DNA of 64,000 bases from NCBI GenBank assembly GCA_029891345.1, contig CM056993.1:231417488-231481487 (forward strand), read 5' to 3'. The stretch is from Dryococelus australis (Eukaryota > Arthropoda > Insecta > Phasmatodea > Phasmatidae). The number at the start of each line of letters is the position of its first letter. Position 1 is the stretch's first letter. Made by a program: the position numbers and the translations under genes. Shown here one piece after another: positions 61,145 to 64,000 of this stretch. The notes below the pieces were generated by a model. That model ran no database searches and was not told the DNA's origin. It saw only the letters and a list, made by a program, of their open reading frames with translations.

Positions 61145-63660
61145 TTGATGACGAATCATGGATATTTAGAAGAAAATGTAACATTTGTTAATAGCCTACT
61201 TGTAAATGAAAAATGGGATGATGTTTACAGAATAACCACGGACACTGCAAAACAACCACAAACAAAATTTTCTACAACCACCACGAACAACATTTCTGAA
61301 ACAACCACGAACAACCTCTCCAGAACAAATATAATTTATACATTAACTGAACCAAACATTGCCTGGAATAGTCTTATTAATACATTTATTTGTCACTTTA
61401 ATCATGCCTTTCCACTCAAATCTGTAAAATGTAGCAGTAGCTCGAAATAAAATGGATTAGTAAAGGTCTGACAGTCTCAGGACAGAGGTTAAAAACAATG
61501 CGTTAAATGCTAAGATCCCAGGGGAAAAACAAAAATTATACTGTAAGCAATACGAAAAATTACATAACAAGTTACTTGGAGTAGCAAAGAAGAAATACAA
61601 TGGGAAAAAATAGCCTCCTCCTCAAATAAAACAAAAACAATGTGGAATATTATTAATAATGAATTGAAACCTAGGCAAGGACATGTTAACCTTTCCTTGA
61701 AAGTTGATGGTATCAAAACCGAAAATAGCTAGGAAATATCTAATAGTTTCAATGACTATTTCACAAACATCCCACTAAAATTGCAAAATCAACACAGAGC
61801 TACAAATATTAGTCCTGCACATATACCCCAAAGACCCAACACTTGGAATGCTAACACGCTGTTTTTCACACCTATCTCTGAAGAAGACATCATAAATGTA
61901 ATTAAAAATTTCAAAAGTAATAGTTTCTGTGGAATATATGAGGTACCTATGACTGCTGAAAATAAGTGTTCTTGTTTAATAAAACTGCCTTTGACTTGCA
62001 TTTTCAATGAATGTCTTGCCCAGGGAATTTTTCCTGACAGACTCAAATATGCAAAAGTAGTACCAATACATAAAAAAAAAAAGACAAGGTATTGATGGAT
62101 AGCTATAGATGTATTGCTCTTCTTACGTCCTTTACAAAAATCTTAGAAAATTGATAGCAAATAAACTGATACAATTATTAATACGAAACAAGATTATTTC
62201 ATTGCATCAGTATCGCTTTGTAGAGGGCAGATCTACAGAACAAGCTATTTAGAGCATAACTGAAAAAAATATTCACTTCCTTTGATAAAAGACAATTCCC
62301 AACAGGTACATTCACAGATTTTTCAAAAGCTTTTGACTGTGTGGACCACAATATTTTATTGCAAAAAATTTAAACAGTGGAGTAAGAGGTGCAACCAATA
62401 CGTTTAAATCATATCTTGAAAACAGAAAACATATCACCTCCATAATATATTATGACAAAAATCACATTACAGATATTATGTCCAATACCAGAACTACCCG
62501 AGTAGAAGTGCCACAGGGATCAATACTGGAGCCAATTTTATTCTTAATATTTATTAATGATTTTACAGAACAAATAACCAACGGCTCATCTATAATGTTT
62601 GCGGATGACACAAACATTTTGGTAACTAGTTCAAATAACGCTGTAATTGAAGAAAATATAAAACAAACAGTGACTGAGATGTCCAGTTGATTCCAGTATA
62701 ATAAATGAATACCTATTTAATGTAAACAAATATGTGCTCAAGAATTTCATGCAAAGAAATAAACATACAATGCAGGATGAAAGATGCACAAAAATAGAAG
62801 AAGATGGGTTACAGACAGTAAATAGTACTAAATTTCTAGGTCTCATTGTAGACAGTAATTTAACATGGAATGAGCAAGTTGATAGTGTCTGTAAAAAATT
62901 GAGTTCAATGTGTTTTGCGGTACATACCTTAAAAAATATTTGTAACAATAATACAATACTTGCATACTATTTCTCAAATAGCCAGTCCATAATCAATTAT
63001 GGAATCATATTTTGGGGTAAATCGACAAAAAGGAAAAAGGCTTTTAGATTACAGAAGAAAATAGTGAGATTAATAAGTAATAAGGAAAAAGAAGCCATTG
63101 TAGGCCACTATTTCCAAATAACAAAATTCTCTCTCTTCCATGCATGCATATGTACCGTAGTATTCCTTTTTGACATGGAAAACATTAAAATAGTGATATA
63201 CACCATTACTACACCAGACGAGCTAATCATCTTCACCTAGTCTCCTACAGAACCTCAAAATTTAAATCAAACCCATACTATTTTGGGGAAAAACTAATAA
63301 CTTACCTTCCAAGTCATTTGAAGTAAATTAATAGTTTACAGAAATTAAAAAGAGCTGTTAAATTATACTTTTTAAATAAGGCCTTCTATTCCGTAGAAAA
63401 ACTTACATAACGATAAATTTCTATAACGCAGAACAAGACTGGTTTAAGGAGACTTCATGTAATACCTTGTGTTTCAATCTCAATGTAGACTTTACATATC
63501 TGTACATGAATTGTAACACCTTGTACTGCAACCAAAGGTAGTCTCGACATGTTTGTAGAGCTGCTAGAATTAAGAAGTATGTAAATTATATTATTTAAAT
63601 GTTATATATTTTTATGTTAAGGTAATTGTGTGCAAATATCCATATTGCACAACAAAAAAT
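61145..63660 (+). mobile_element. 5'-truncated LINE (non-LTR retrotransposon)
   Basis: Fragments in order: the region between endonuclease and RT (ITDTAKQPQTK omitted; WNSLINTFICHFNHAFPLKS, about 61362-61430), the RT N-terminal part (FFTPISEEDIINVIKNFKSN, 61860-61920), VEVPQGSILEPILFLIFIND (about 62500-62560) and IMFADDTNILVTSS, the F-A-D-D catalytic box (about 62595-62640). Then comes the typical C-terminal region, KFLGLIVDSNLTWNEQVD (about 62830) and INYGIIFWGKSTKRKKAFRL (62990-63050). The sequence ends near 63660 in an AAT-rich tail (AATAATAATAATT). The endonuclease is absent and many stops and frame changes occur, so it is dead. Confidence 0.8.
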
Positions 63661-64000
63661 AATAATAATTGACAAGTCCTTTCCAAAGTGTATTGGCTGT
63701 ATATGTTATGCATGAAAAAAAATGTACTTCGTGAAACAGCGAATACTCTAGCCGCTACACCACCACGGCCTCCATCATTTTAAGACGGGAGGAGTTGAGA
63801 GAGATTTGGTGGTTTGTAACCAAGGTATTGAGAGCTCATGAGGGTGAAATATGGCAGATATGGAGCAGCACTGAAATGCAAGGGTGGGGGAAAATGGGAA
63901 AACCTCGAGAAAACATGGCAGTCAGCAGCATCAATCAGAACAATTACTATATGTGAAAATCTGTGAGTACCTTCACAGTGAAACCAACATGGCTCACATT
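63661..64000. other. No gene recognised; tRNA-like head possible
   Basis: On the minus strand GTGGTGTAGCGGCTAGAG (about 63756-63739) resembles a tRNA A box with D arm, but no B box follows. The remainder shows no signal. Confidence 0.3.

Noticed and set aside
63715-63768. tRNA-like A box and D arm on the minus strand
   Set aside because: No T arm or B box follows; too little to call a tRNA or SINE.
1-64000. CRISPR arrays, bacterial operons or phage genes
   Set aside because: Introns, insect-type transposons and lack of regular short repeats with spacers show eukaryotic DNA; no such features were seen.

Overview
This is eukaryotic nuclear DNA from an arthropod, most likely an insect with a large, repeat-rich genome. 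It is AT-rich, has no operon-like gene packing, and its few host exons lie far apart among transposons. The insect inference rests on a chitin-binding (CBM14/peritrophin-A) mucin with Thr-rich linkers and on an env-bearing Gypsy provirus of the insect errantivirus type. The order or species cannot be fixed from the sequence.

Layout. 0-10 kb: AT-rich non-coding DNA holding a degenerate tandem array of about 112-bp units (1.8-2.9 kb), a short nonamer array (5.5 kb) and a hAT-like MITE (7.4-7.8 kb). 10-16 kb: a Tc1 transposase relic, a block rich in TTGGGCCAACGTT-like motifs, a tRNA-like relic, and a repeat packed with AAGGTCA half-sites. 16.1-17.6 kb: the clearest host gene, a peritrophin-like mucin exon on the + strand, with one stop codon, one frameshift and two further lost cysteines. 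18-29 kb: copies of a MITE-like family with 22-bp inverted ends, an unrecognised minus-strand exon (23.7-24.2 kb), a small GC3-rich secreted-type terminal exon (25.3 kb) and a Harbinger transposase relic (26 kb).

29-36 kb: a second retroviral env relic on the minus strand, split by a + strand hAT (ZMYM1-like) element and flanked by a direct repeat. 36-38 kb: a Tc1 element apparently nested in a Harbinger element whose end (GGCCTTGTCCACACC next to TTA) is visible. 39.5-40 kb: a TATA box, leader, ATG and splice donor on the minus strand, either a promoter with first exon or an LTR. 43.95-44.30 kb: a hemopexin-repeat exon, followed 28 bp later by the largest feature.

44,333-55,841: a complete but decayed LTR retrotransposon/endogenous retrovirus on the minus strand. 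It has paired LTRs, an ATGA target duplication, a polypurine tract, gag, protease, RT, RNase H, integrase and env, all broken by stops and frameshifts. 56-57 kb: a Polinton-type integrase relic with a chromodomain-like tail. 57.3-58.4 kb: a second hAT relic with 42-bp coding repeats. 61.1-63.7 kb: a 5'-truncated LINE.

Most proteins here are dead mobile-element proteins. The host genes that can be argued for are the mucin, the hemopexin exon and two or three short unrecognised exons. They do not form a visible pathway together. No searches or alignments were run; all family calls come from reading motifs.
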